From an uncultured Monoglobus sp. (GTDB lineage Bacteria; Bacillota; Clostridia; Monoglobales; Monoglobaceae): a DNA stretch of 40,072 nucleotides. Made by a program: the position numbers and the translations under genes. Location: assembly GCA_947624305.1 (NCBI GenBank), contig CANQKC010000023.1, positions 1-40,072 on the forward strand, read 5' to 3'. Shown one piece after another: positions 7,424 to 14,568 of the stretch (within the stretch, counting starts at the first letter, position 1; every line of letters starts with the position of its first letter). The notes under the pieces are model-generated. The model was not told the DNA's origin. It saw nothing but the letters and a program-made list of their open reading frames with translations, and did not search any database.

Positions 7424-10400
7424 ATGAAGTTAAAACAAATGTGTTTGGTTTTCGCGCTGACGCTTATCTTAAGTCTGGCGCTGTGCGTCTCGGCCTTCGC
7501 GGCGAAGGAAGCTGACGGCTGGACCTATACCGAAAACGCCGACGGCACGATAACGCTCAACGAATATTCGGGAAGCGTCACGGCCGAGTTCAACATTCCG
7601 TCGGAGCTGGGCGGCATGACCGTGACGGGCATCGACGGTCAGCTTTTCAAGGATCCGGAGCAGTATAACGCCTTGAAGGAGGTCACGGTTCCCGGCTCGA
7701 TAAAGACGATTGGCTACGGAGCGTTTATGCAGTGCGCCGAACTCAGCAAGGTCACCCTGTCCGAGGGAGTGACCGAGATAGGTGAATATGCTTTCAGGTT
7801 GTGTACGGCATTGACAGATATAACTCTGCCCGACAGTCTTAAAGTCTTGGGCGGCAACTCATTCATTCGGAGCGGCCTGACATCAGTCACAATTCCCAAA
7901 AACACAGAGAGCGTGAGTTCGACCGCTTTTAACAGCTGTTCGGCGCTTTCCGAGATAAGCGTCTCGCCCGAGAACACGCGCTTCGCGTCTGTCGGCGGCG
8001 TTTTGTTCGACAAGGATATAACGGAGCTTGTGTGCTATCCGCCGGGAAAAACGGGCAGCGAGTACACCATACCCGCGAGCGTTAAGACTATAGCAAGCAG
8101 AGCGTTCACAAATCTTTCATCTCTTACCGCCGTAAACGCCGAGGCGGGCAGCGAGTACTTTTCGTCCGAAAACGGTGTGCTTTTTAACAAAGACGGCTCG
8201 GTACTGCTCGTATATCCGACGGGCAGGACCGACGCGGAGTATGCGATACCCGACAGCGTGAGCGAGATCGGCGAATACGCGTTCTCATACAACGCGTCGC
8301 TCAAATCGGTCAAGGGAACGACGAACCTCAAAAAGATAGATGACAACGCGTTTTACTCATGCGCCGCTCTGGAGAGTATGGAAGGATTTGACGGAGTGAC
8401 CGACATCGGGACCACCGCGTTTTACCGCGCGGCCATAAGCGACCTCGGCGTGTTCACCGCCCTTGAAAACATCGGCTACCGCGCGTTCTACAATTGCGTT
8501 AAAATAACCGCCGTCAAGGGCATGAATAACCTTAAAACCATAGGAGACGAGGCTTTCGTGTTTTGCGCTGTCACCGACGTCGAGCTTCCGGACGGATTCA
8601 CAACGATCGGCGCCAACGCTTTTCGAGGTTCCTATATAAAAAAACTCAGGATCCCGGCAAGCTTGACCGACACCGGAACCGTTTTCAGGGCGATTCAGTT
8701 TGACACCGTGGAGATTGGCGAGGGAACGGTCGTGATAACCAAAAAGGCCGTTAACTTTTCAATGAGCACGGTCATTATACCCGCAAGCGTGACAAAGATC
8801 GATGATAATGTTTTCAATTATTTAAAAATGCCGAAAAATGTGTTTTATCAAGGCACAAAGGAACAGTGGGAAGCAATCGAGATAGGCAGCGGCAACGACT
8901 CGCTCAAAAACGCGCAATTCTATTATGAGGCGACGCCCGACACGACGCCGGTGCCGACACCGCCGCCTACGCCCACGCCGACGCCCAAACCCACACCGAC
9001 GGCCACGCCGACGCCCACTCCGGTGCCTCCGACGGTTCCGCCGAGGGCGACCAGACCTCCCGCGACTCCCGAGCCGACGGATGATATGCCTCTTGAGATT
9101 TGGGAAGTGAGCGGCAGAAGAATCACAATAATAGTTAAGAGCGACATACCCGAGGGAACCGAGTTCACCGTTGTCATGGCAAAATACAAGGATGATATTA
9201 TGCTTGACGCGGCTGTTGAGACCTTTAAGACAGAAAGCTCCAAAGGATCTGTATTTGATGTGATGATGAGCAAAGCTATATCGACCGACGCGGAGGGCGA
9301 GTACATAAAAACCATGCTGTGGGACAGCACGGACAGCTGCAGGCCTTTGGCTCTGCCATACACGACAACTCCGCTTATTAAAGCGTTCCCCGGGGCCGAG
9401 GGCGGCGGACAGTTCGCGGTCGGCGGTCGCGGAAAAGGCGGCGCCGAGGTGTACCACGTCACCAACTTAAACGACAGCGGCAAGGGTTCGTTCCGAGACG
9501 CGGTGTCTGAGCCCGGCAGAATAGTGGTGTTTGACGTGGGCGGAACGATAAACCTCAGCAAGTCGATCACAAGGATCGAGGATGTGACGATCCTCGGCCA
9601 GACCGCGCCCGGCGACGGCATAACAATAACCGGCGCGCCTCTTGATCTGAAAGGAGGCGACATAGTCCGTTATTTGAGGCTGAGACCCACATACAAACAC
9701 GAAATTGAGGGAGACGGCTTCGGCGGCATAGGCGCGGGCGAATCAATAATCGACCACTGCTCGGTGAGCTACAGCGTTGACGAGTGTATCTCGTTCTATG
9801 ACTGCGGTAACTTCACGCTGCAGAATTGCATAAGCTCCGAGAGCTTGAAAAACAGCGGCCATTCAAAGGGCTCCCACGGCTACGGCGGAATTTGGGGCGG
9901 CCATAACGCGAGCTACCACCACAACCTCATGGCCTGCCACGACAGCCGAAACCCGCGCTTATCGGCCGGTCTCTTCCAGGGCAGCCTTGATTATGATATG
10001 AGTGAGCAAACCTATCTGACCGACCTTCGCAACAACATAATCTATAACTGGGGCGGCAACTCGGCCTACGGCGGACAGGGCGCTATGGCCGCGAATATAA
10101 TTAACTGCTATTACAAGCCCGGCCCGTCGACAACCAGCCACCGTTCGAGAATATATGAGACCTCCTCAAGCGGAAACGGCCTGATCTCAAAATGGTCGAC
10201 CGACCTGTATGTTGACGGAAACTATATGGACGGCAGCGAGGCTGTCACGGCCGACAACTCAAAGGGAGTCGATCACGACAGCACAGAGGCGAAATACTAT
10301 GTCTGGACAAAGGATACTATAACCGACGAGGCAAAAGCCGTGCATTTTAAGTTTGAGGAAAAATATCCCGTGACAACGCAGACCGCAGAGGAAACTTATG

Positions 10401-10951
10401 ACACGCTGCTCGATCACATCGGAGCGTCACTGCCGAGGCGCGACGAGACCGACGCGAGAGTGATAAACGATGTTAAAAACGGAACGGGCAGGATAATCGA
10501 CAACGAGGCCGAGGTCGGCGGAGTTATGCAGTACCCGACGGTGTACCGCTGGTTCGATATTCCGCAGGAGTGGAAGGACGCAAACGGTATGGGAGACGCC
10601 TACGAGGGCGAGATAGTTCCCGACGGACGCTGGAAGGGATACACATGGATCGAGGCGTACGTCAACGAGTGGACCGAGCAGCAGGAAAATCCGACCAATC
10701 CCGATGTGACGATACAGACAAGCGCTGACGGCAATAATATCGCGGTTTCCGCCGAGGCTTCGCCTGTCGGAGAAAGCTCGATAACAAAGATCGTGATATA
10801 CGACGGCGACAGAATAATATCAGAACATGAAACAGATAAGGTGAATGTTAACATAGATGCCGCCGCAGGAACACACTACATCTCGGCTCTCGCCTATAAC
10901 CAAAAAGGCGAAAGCACAAGAAGCACCATCGCGGTAGTTGATGTGAAGTAA
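7424..10951 (+). CDS. Secreted LRR (BspA-like)-pectate lyase fusion protein
   Basis: This 1175-residue exported protein probably cleaves pectate by beta-elimination. A signal peptide (about residues 1-27, ending SAFAA) is followed by BspA/LRR_5-type leucine-rich repeats to about residue 500. A Pro/Thr linker (about 506-550) and a beta-rich segment ending MLWDSTDSCRPL (about 553-645) come next. A PL1-type parallel beta-helix runs from AFPGAEGGG at about 653 to 1080, then a C-terminal Ig-like domain (about 1090-1175). PL1 hallmarks include GRGGG-like GRGKGG, GSFRDAV, SIIDHCSVSYSVDE and HHNLMACHDSRNPRL, the last carrying the usual catalytic-region arginine. Shine-Dalgarno AGGAGG precedes the start. 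Joining a BspA-like LRR adhesin domain to a lyase is uncommon in my experience and may tether the enzyme or cell to substrate. Its substrate preference is unproven. Confidence 0.9.
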   Translation: MKLKQMCLVFALTLILSLALCVSAFAAKEADGWTYTENADGTITLNEYSGSVTAEFNIPSELGGMTVTGIDGQLFKDPEQYNALKEVTVPGSIKTIGYGAFMQCAELSKVTLSEGVTEIGEYAFRLCTALTDITLPDSLKVLGGNSFIRSGLTSVTIPKNTESVSSTAFNSCSALSEISVSPENTRFASVGGVLFDKDITELVCYPPGKTGSEYTIPASVKTIASRAFTNLSSLTAVNAEAGSEYFSSENGVLFNKDGSVLLVYPTGRTDAEYAIPDSVSEIGEYAFSYNASLKSVKGTTNLKKIDDNAFYSCAALESMEGFDGVTDIGTTAFYRAAISDLGVFTALENIGYRAFYNCVKITAVKGMNNLKTIGDEAFVFCAVTDVELPDGFTTIGANAFRGSYIKKLRIPASLTDTGTVFRAIQFDTVEIGEGTVVITKKAVNFSMSTVIIPASVTKIDDNVFNYLKMPKNVFYQGTKEQWEAIEIGSGNDSLKNAQFYYEATPDTTPVPTPPPTPTPTPKPTPTATPTPTPVPPTVPPRATRPPATPEPTDDMPLEIWEVSGRRITIIVKSDIPEGTEFTVVMAKYKDDIMLDAAVETFKTESSKGSVFDVMMSKAISTDAEGEYIKTMLWDSTDSCRPLALPYTTTPLIKAFPGAEGGGQFAVGGRGKGGAEVYHVTNLNDSGKGSFRDAVSEPGRIVVFDVGGTINLSKSITRIEDVTILGQTAPGDGITITGAPLDLKGGDIVRYLRLRPTYKHEIEGDGFGGIGAGESIIDHCSVSYSVDECISFYDCGNFTLQNCISSESLKNSGHSKGSHGYGGIWGGHNASYHHNLMACHDSRNPRLSAGLFQGSLDYDMSEQTYLTDLRNNIIYNWGGNSAYGGQGAMAANIINCYYKPGPSTTSHRSRIYETSSSGNGLISKWSTDLYVDGNYMDGSEAVTADNSKGVDHDSTEAKYYVWTKDTITDEAKAVHFKFEEKYPVTTQTAEETYDTLLDHIGASLPRRDETDARVINDVKNGTGRIIDNEAEVGGVMQYPTVYRWFDIPQEWKDANGMGDAYEGEIVPDGRWKGYTWIEAYVNEWTEQQENPTNPDVTIQTSADGNNIAVSAEASPVGESSITKIVIYDGDRIISEHETDKVNVNIDAAAGTHYISALAYNQKGESTRSTIAVVDVK

Positions 10952-11353
10952 CTAAGGGTACCCCTCTCCGTCGCCTTCGGCGCCACCTCTCCCCAAGGGG
11001 CGAGGCGGGACGTCGGGGCGCCGTCCCCTACGAATTTTGGGCGAGGCAAGCGGGCGACAATAGGTAGGCTCCCCTTGGGGGGAGCTGGCTGCGGCTTGTC
11101 CGCAGACTGAGAGGGGAACTACGTACGAGCACCCCTCTCCGTCAGGCTTCGCCTGACACCTCTAATGAAGCGCTTGGTCAAAATCGCAAGCGATTTTGAA
11201 AGGTCGCTTTGAACCCGCACGCTCCGCGCGCTGATTATCCCCAAGGGGAGAGCCGGGACGTCGAGGGCGCCGTCCCCTACGGATTTTAGGGCGAGGCAAA
11301 CGGGCGGCAATAGATAGGCGCCCCCTTGGGGGAGCTGACTGAGGGGGGAGGCC

Positions 11354-11388
11354 TATTCGCTATTTACTAATCACTAATCACTACGTTG
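11354..11388. repeat. Heptanucleotide array, locus 2
   Basis: The units are TATTCGC, TATTTAC, TAATCAC and TAATCAC, followed by the terminal TACGTTG. The unit consensus and the same end are shared with the other three arrays. Confidence 0.65.
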
Positions 11389-11589
11389 GCAAGCGGGCGG
11401 ATAATATCCGCCCCTACAGGTGTCGGTGATATATTGTATCGCCACAATCGCGCAAATTACGCCAAACCTGTAGGGGCGGCTGCGGCCGGAGCCGCGAAGC
11501 GGGTGCGTTGCACCACGGTATTCCGTTTCCTCGGATGAACGAGGCCGCAAATCATTAACGTTTGTCGATATGAGACCTGCCGCCCGTCC

Positions 11590-11617
11590 TATTCGCTAAT
11601 TACTAATCACTACGTTG
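11590..11617. repeat. Heptanucleotide array, locus 3
   Basis: The units are TATTCGC, TAATTAC and TAATCAC, followed by the terminal TACGTTG. It lies inside the GC-rich island between two GC-rich modules. Confidence 0.65.
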
Positions 11618-11765
11618 ACACCTCATCCGACTTTTTGCCCGTTCGGGCAAAAACCCACCTTCCCCTCAAGGGGAAGGCCGGGACGTCGGGTCGTCCGCCC
11701 CTACGGATTTGGGGGCGAAGTAAAAAGAAAAATAAATCAATCAAATCTTCCCAATAAATACGCGA

Positions 11766-11790
11766 GGCTCCCCGTTTCGGGGAGCCTTTT
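11766..11790 (+). terminator. Hairpin terminator
   Basis: Nine-bp arms GGCTCCCCG and CGGGGAGCC, with a TTT loop, are followed by TTTT. It points rightward and is the first classical terminator downstream of the pectate lyase gene. Confidence 0.55.
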
Positions 11791-11879
11791 AAATGCAGTC
11801 GCTGATATATTGAAGCGCCGAAAAACATATCTCGCGGGTATATCCGAATGGTTTTATGGAATTCACTCCGCGCAGTACC

Positions 11880-11907
11880 TAGTTACTATTCCCTAGTCCC
11901 TACGTTA
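11880..11907. repeat. Heptanucleotide array, locus 4, overlapping a gene end
   Basis: The units are TAGTTAC, TATTCCC and TAGTCCC, followed by the terminal TACGTTA. The array overlaps the last codons of the minus-strand gene at 11900-12574 and supplies its stop codon. Confidence 0.6.
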
Positions 11908-12574
11908 TCAGCTTGTCAATTTGCGCGGCGGCGGCTTGGGGGAGAATGGTTCTCAGGTGTTCGGCGATGCGCTCTCCCGACTCCTCGGGGTCGCGGCGGT
12001 ATGCCGAGGTCACGAAATCTACGCCAAGCAGGGCTTCGGGCGTGCTGTATTCCGCCACGCCCCAGCCGTAGGGCGCGCCGGATTTGTCAAGCATATAAAC
12101 AAAGTCCGATATGCAGACATAGCTCTGCATCTGCAGACGCGTTATCACCGTGTCAAAGCCTTTGTTGCCGCCTTTGCGGTAATTCAGCATTCTTTTGAGC
12201 TCCTTTGAGAGCAGGTACTTGTCGCGGACTATCGCCTTGTATATGTCCCTGTCCTTGTATGAGGCGAGGCCGTCGTTAAAGCGCGCGTCAAAGTCATAAC
12301 CGCCGCGCCGCAGGTTCGCGAAATCCGGGAACCATTCACGGCTTATGAACATGGCCTTGCCCGAGCAGAATTTGCCGTAAACGCATTTAAGGCTCCGCGC
12401 GATCGGGCCCTTCCACTCCCACGGGCCGTCGGCATCCGCCGAGAACCACAGCTCGGGCGCGCAGAATTCCTCGACCGAGAACCCGGGAATATCCCCAGCG
12501 AAAAACGGCAGAAAGCCGAGCTCTTCAACCAATTCTATAACATCCTCCGGCGAGCGTAACTCAATATCAGGCAT
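11900..12574 (-). CDS. Conserved hypothetical protein
   Basis: A 224-residue, probably cytoplasmic protein with no signal peptide or membrane segment. The sequence is distinctive: PEDVIELVEELGFLPFF at the N-terminus, ELWF and GPWEWKGPIAR near residues 44-64, EWFPDFANLRRGGYDFDARF near 80-100, and KGGNKGFDTVITRLQMQSYV near 137-156. It looks like a widespread Firmicutes family that I recall only as uncharacterised, sometimes linked by name to winged-helix AlkZ-type proteins; I cannot confirm that link. The start is the ATG at 12574, preceded by AAAGGGG; an upstream TTG at 12592 is less likely. The stop codon is formed by repeat array locus 4, so the native C-terminus may differ by a residue or two. 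Confidence 0.8.
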   Translation of the reverse strand: MPDIELRSPEDVIELVEELGFLPFFAGDIPGFSVEEFCAPELWFSADADGPWEWKGPIARSLKCVYGKFCSGKAMFISREWFPDFANLRRGGYDFDARFNDGLASYKDRDIYKAIVRDKYLLSKELKRMLNYRKGGNKGFDTVITRLQMQSYVCISDFVYMLDKSGAPYGWGVAEYSTPEALLGVDFVTSAYRRDPEESGERIAEHLRTILPQAAAAQIDKLIT

Positions 12575-12658
12575 GCGAACCGCCCCTTTCAAGTATTCTT
12601 AACACAATTTTAGCACAACTTCCGACGCATGTCAATTTTTGCGGCGCGCCGCTGTCAT

Positions 12659-12690
12659 AAAAGGGGAACCGTCAGCGCGGCTCCCCTTTT
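12659..12690 (-). terminator. Hairpin terminator overlapping the XRE gene end
   Basis: The arms AAAAGGGGA and TCCCCTTTT, with extra CC/GG pairs inside, give A and T runs on both sides, so it can stop transcription in either direction. It overlaps the stop codon of the minus-strand regulator at 12672. Confidence 0.55.
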
Positions 12691-12983
12691 AAATTCTGTT
12701 TGTTTTTGTCAAAATGCTCCGCCAGCATTATCATTATTTTCTTTTCATCCCGGCTTAATGACGATATGTTAATGTTTTCGCTGTTGTCAAGACCCAGAAG
12801 ATAATCCGATGAAACTTTAAAATACTTGGAAAGCTCGATCAAAAAGTGTGCGTTCGGGCTGTTGATGCCCATTTCCCAGGAGCTTACGGTGGCGCGTGTG
12901 GTCTCAAGCTTTTTCGCCAGCTCGCTTTGACTGATATTATTACGCTCCCTGAGCTGCTTTATCCTCTCGCTCAATTTGTTCAT
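12672..12983 (-). CDS. XRE-family transcriptional regulator
   Basis: A 103-residue regulator with an N-terminal helix-turn-helix (about residues 8-62): QSELAKKLETTRATVSSWEMGINSP is the recognition region and FKVSSDYLLGL the typical family end. A C-terminal helix of about 35 charged residues follows. A GGAG ribosome site lies ten bases before the ATG at 12983. It is divergent from the stalk/GH25/cohesin cluster, whose promoter is at 13068-13096, so it may control that cluster or itself. It has the same length and layout as the XRE protein at 6850-7161 but a different sequence. Confidence 0.85.
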   Translation of the reverse strand: MNKLSERIKQLRERNNISQSELAKKLETTRATVSSWEMGINSPNAHFLIELSKYFKVSSDYLLGLDNSENINISSLSRDEKKIMIMLAEHFDKNKQNLKGEPR

Positions 12984-13067
12984 AATAATTCATCTCCGAA
13001 TATTAATTATATTAATATTTTATCATATAGAGTGCAATAAAAACTTAGCATACAATGCATATAAATA

Positions 13068-13096
13068 TTGACAAAATGTGTGATTTGTGGTATACT
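13068..13096 (+). promoter_or_regulatory. Promoter for the stalk/GH25/cohesin cluster
   Basis: TTGACA (13068-13073), a 17-bp spacer and TATACT (13091-13096) predict transcription from about 13103. That lies 28 bases before the ATG at 13131 with its GAGGGAG ribosome site. It rules out any translation start upstream of this promoter for the first gene. Confidence 0.65.
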
Positions 13097-13130
13097 TTTT
13101 GCATTATTTTTAAAAGCGAGGGAGAAAGCT

Positions 13131-13528
13131 ATGAAAAAAATAAGTTTATTTGCGGCGTTTATAACGCTTGTTTCGTTAATTCCGAAAAAATCGTTGTTAT
13201 AATTAACGGGAATGAAATTAATTTTGACCAGCCTCCGATAATGGTCAATGATCGCGTGCTTGTGCCTGCCAGAGCTATATTTGAAGCGCTGGGCATGACT
13301 GTGTATTGGGATGATGCGGCGCAGACGGCGACAGCGGTCAAGGATGGAATAACTATCACTATCACGATCGGTGATTACGCGGTTTACAGAAACGGCGAGA
13401 GAATAGATATCGATGTTCCTGCCATGCTTATAAGCGACCGTACGCTTGTGCCGGCAAGGGCAGTCAGCGAAGGCGCGGGAGCGGTTGTTGATTGGCAGGA
13501 CGCCACAAATACCGTTATTATAAATTAA
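13131..13528 (+). pseudogene. Stalk-domain (copper amine oxidase N-like) protein, frameshifted
   Basis: The ATG at 13131 has a good ribosome site and promoter and encodes a lysine-led hydrophobic signal sequence, MKKISLFAAFITLVSLIP. That frame ends in TAA soon after the six-A run at 13185-13190. A reading frame shifted there continues KIVVIINGNEINFDQPPIM and gives a complete stalk-type domain to 13528, with two VNDRVLVPARA / ISDRTLVPARA motifs. These domains are found in exported surface proteins of Clostridia. The two halves fit one small secreted protein of about 130 residues with a one-base indel in the A run, either a real mutation, a sequencing error or slippage. Residues normally around the signal cleavage site also seem to be missing. 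It heads the cluster that continues with the GH25 lysozyme. Confidence 0.7.
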
Positions 13529-13592
13529 ATATGAAATATGCCTTTCGTGAATTTTAATAGAACCATATACAAACAGTCGAAGGGAGGATAAA

Positions 13593-14555
13593 ATGAAACG
13601 ATTATTAGTTTGTATTGTGTTAGTGTGCGGCCTTGTTTTGCCGACAGCGATCAGGGCCGCAGGTGACGAGCCGCCAATCGAGAACAGCTTCAGGTACGAA
13701 AACGGAGTTCCTATCGCATCGGGGCCAATGATCGGACCCGATATGCCGGAAGCGGCGGCAGACGGAATTAAAGGAATTGATGTCAGCTCTCATCAAAAAG
13801 TTATTGATTGGGATGCCGTTAAAAACAGCGGGATCGAATTTGCGATTATCCGCTGCGGGTTCGGCGACGATTTCAAGAATTATGATGACGAATACTGGGA
13901 AAGAAACGTAAGCGAGTGTGAGCGCCTCGGAATTCCGTACGGAGTATATCTTTATTCGTATGCCGCCAGTATTTTCGAGGCGGAAAGCGAGGCCGCCCAC
14001 GCGATAAGGCTGTTAAAAGGACACGATCCCGCCTATCCCGTGTATCTTGATTTGGAAGATAAGCTTGTCGGAAACTGCTCAAATGAGCTTATAGGGCAAA
14101 TCGCGGACGTTTTTTGCTCAAGGCTTCAGAACGAGGGATATGAGGTGGGCGTTTACGCCAATCTTAACTGGTGGAACACGCGGCTGCCAAGCAGCGTCTT
14201 TGAAAATCATCCGTCATGGCATAGGTGGGTCGCGCAGTGGAGCTCGTCATGTACATACGGCGGCAGCTATACCATGTGGCAGTATACGGATAGCGGCATC
14301 GTCTCGGGTATAAGCGGCGGAGTGGATATGGATATTTGGTACGGTGAACCGAGAGTTACCGAGGGCATATCCGGAGATATTAACGGCGACGGAACGGTCG
14401 ACTCAGGCGACGCCGGAATGATATTAAGATTTGACGCCGGAATGATCACTCTGTCGCAGGAGCAGATCAAGCTCGGGGATATAAACGGCGACGGAATGAC
14501 CGATGCGGGCGACGCCGGCATAATACTCAGAAGAACCGCGGGAATTGATTTATGA
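13593..14555 (+). CDS. Secreted GH25 lysozyme with C-terminal dockerin
   Basis: A 320-residue exported muramidase-type enzyme expected to cleave the N-acetylmuramic acid to N-acetylglucosamine bond in peptidoglycan. A signal peptide (about residues 1-23) is followed by the GH25 barrel from KGIDVSSHQ (about 60) to DMDIWYG (about 245). The catalytic-strand signature YLDLED lies at about 151-156, with aspartate and glutamate in place. Residues about 263-320 form a type I dockerin: two calcium-loop repeats, GDINGDGTVDSGDAGMIL and GDINGDGMTDAGDAGIIL. The ribosome site AGGGAGG precedes the ATG. The next gene, 13 bases on, carries a cohesin domain, the partner fold of dockerins, so the two products may bind each other outside the cell. 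Whether it acts on its own wall or on prey cells is not evident. Confidence 0.92.
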   Translation: MKRLLVCIVLVCGLVLPTAIRAAGDEPPIENSFRYENGVPIASGPMIGPDMPEAAADGIKGIDVSSHQKVIDWDAVKNSGIEFAIIRCGFGDDFKNYDDEYWERNVSECERLGIPYGVYLYSYAASIFEAESEAAHAIRLLKGHDPAYPVYLDLEDKLVGNCSNELIGQIADVFCSRLQNEGYEVGVYANLNWWNTRLPSSVFENHPSWHRWVAQWSSSCTYGGSYTMWQYTDSGIVSGISGGVDMDIWYGEPRVTEGISGDINGDGTVDSGDAGMILRFDAGMITLSQEQIKLGDINGDGMTDAGDAGIILRRTAGIDL

Positions 14556-14568
14556 AAGGAAGGATAAT

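Larger units (their letters stand above)
10952..11765. repeat. GC-rich mosaic repeat island 2
   Basis: About 800 bp without a supported gene. Modules shared with 6490-6840 and 39335-39420 recur: CCCCTCTCCGTC boxes at 10960 and 11131, CCCCAAGGGG boxes, GGGACGTCG..GCCGTCCCCTACG at 11010 and 11255, and the GGGCGGATAATATCCGCCC palindrome at 11395-11413. One CACCTCT|CCCC box is split by 75 bp of other sequence (11164-11238). The last part holds a stretch with TTTTTGCCC and GGGCAAAAA near 11633-11651. Confidence 0.75.

Noticed and set aside
8822..9663. Long reading frames antisense to the pectate lyase gene
   Set aside because: They mirror the codon bias of the real gene and the repetitive Pro/Thr linker, are Arg- or Gly/Val-rich, lack ribosome sites and resemble no family.
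11354..11617. CRISPR-like array
   Set aside because: The repeat units are 7 bp with no spacers, and no cas genes are nearby.
11119..11896. Frames across GC-rich island 2
   Set aside because: They have the same repeat-derived composition, without start signals or family resemblance.
13055..13130. Upstream start for the stalk-domain frame
   Set aside because: This start lies upstream of the predicted promoter (13068-13096), has no ribosome site and gives no signal peptide. A frameshift from the start at 13131 explains the data better.
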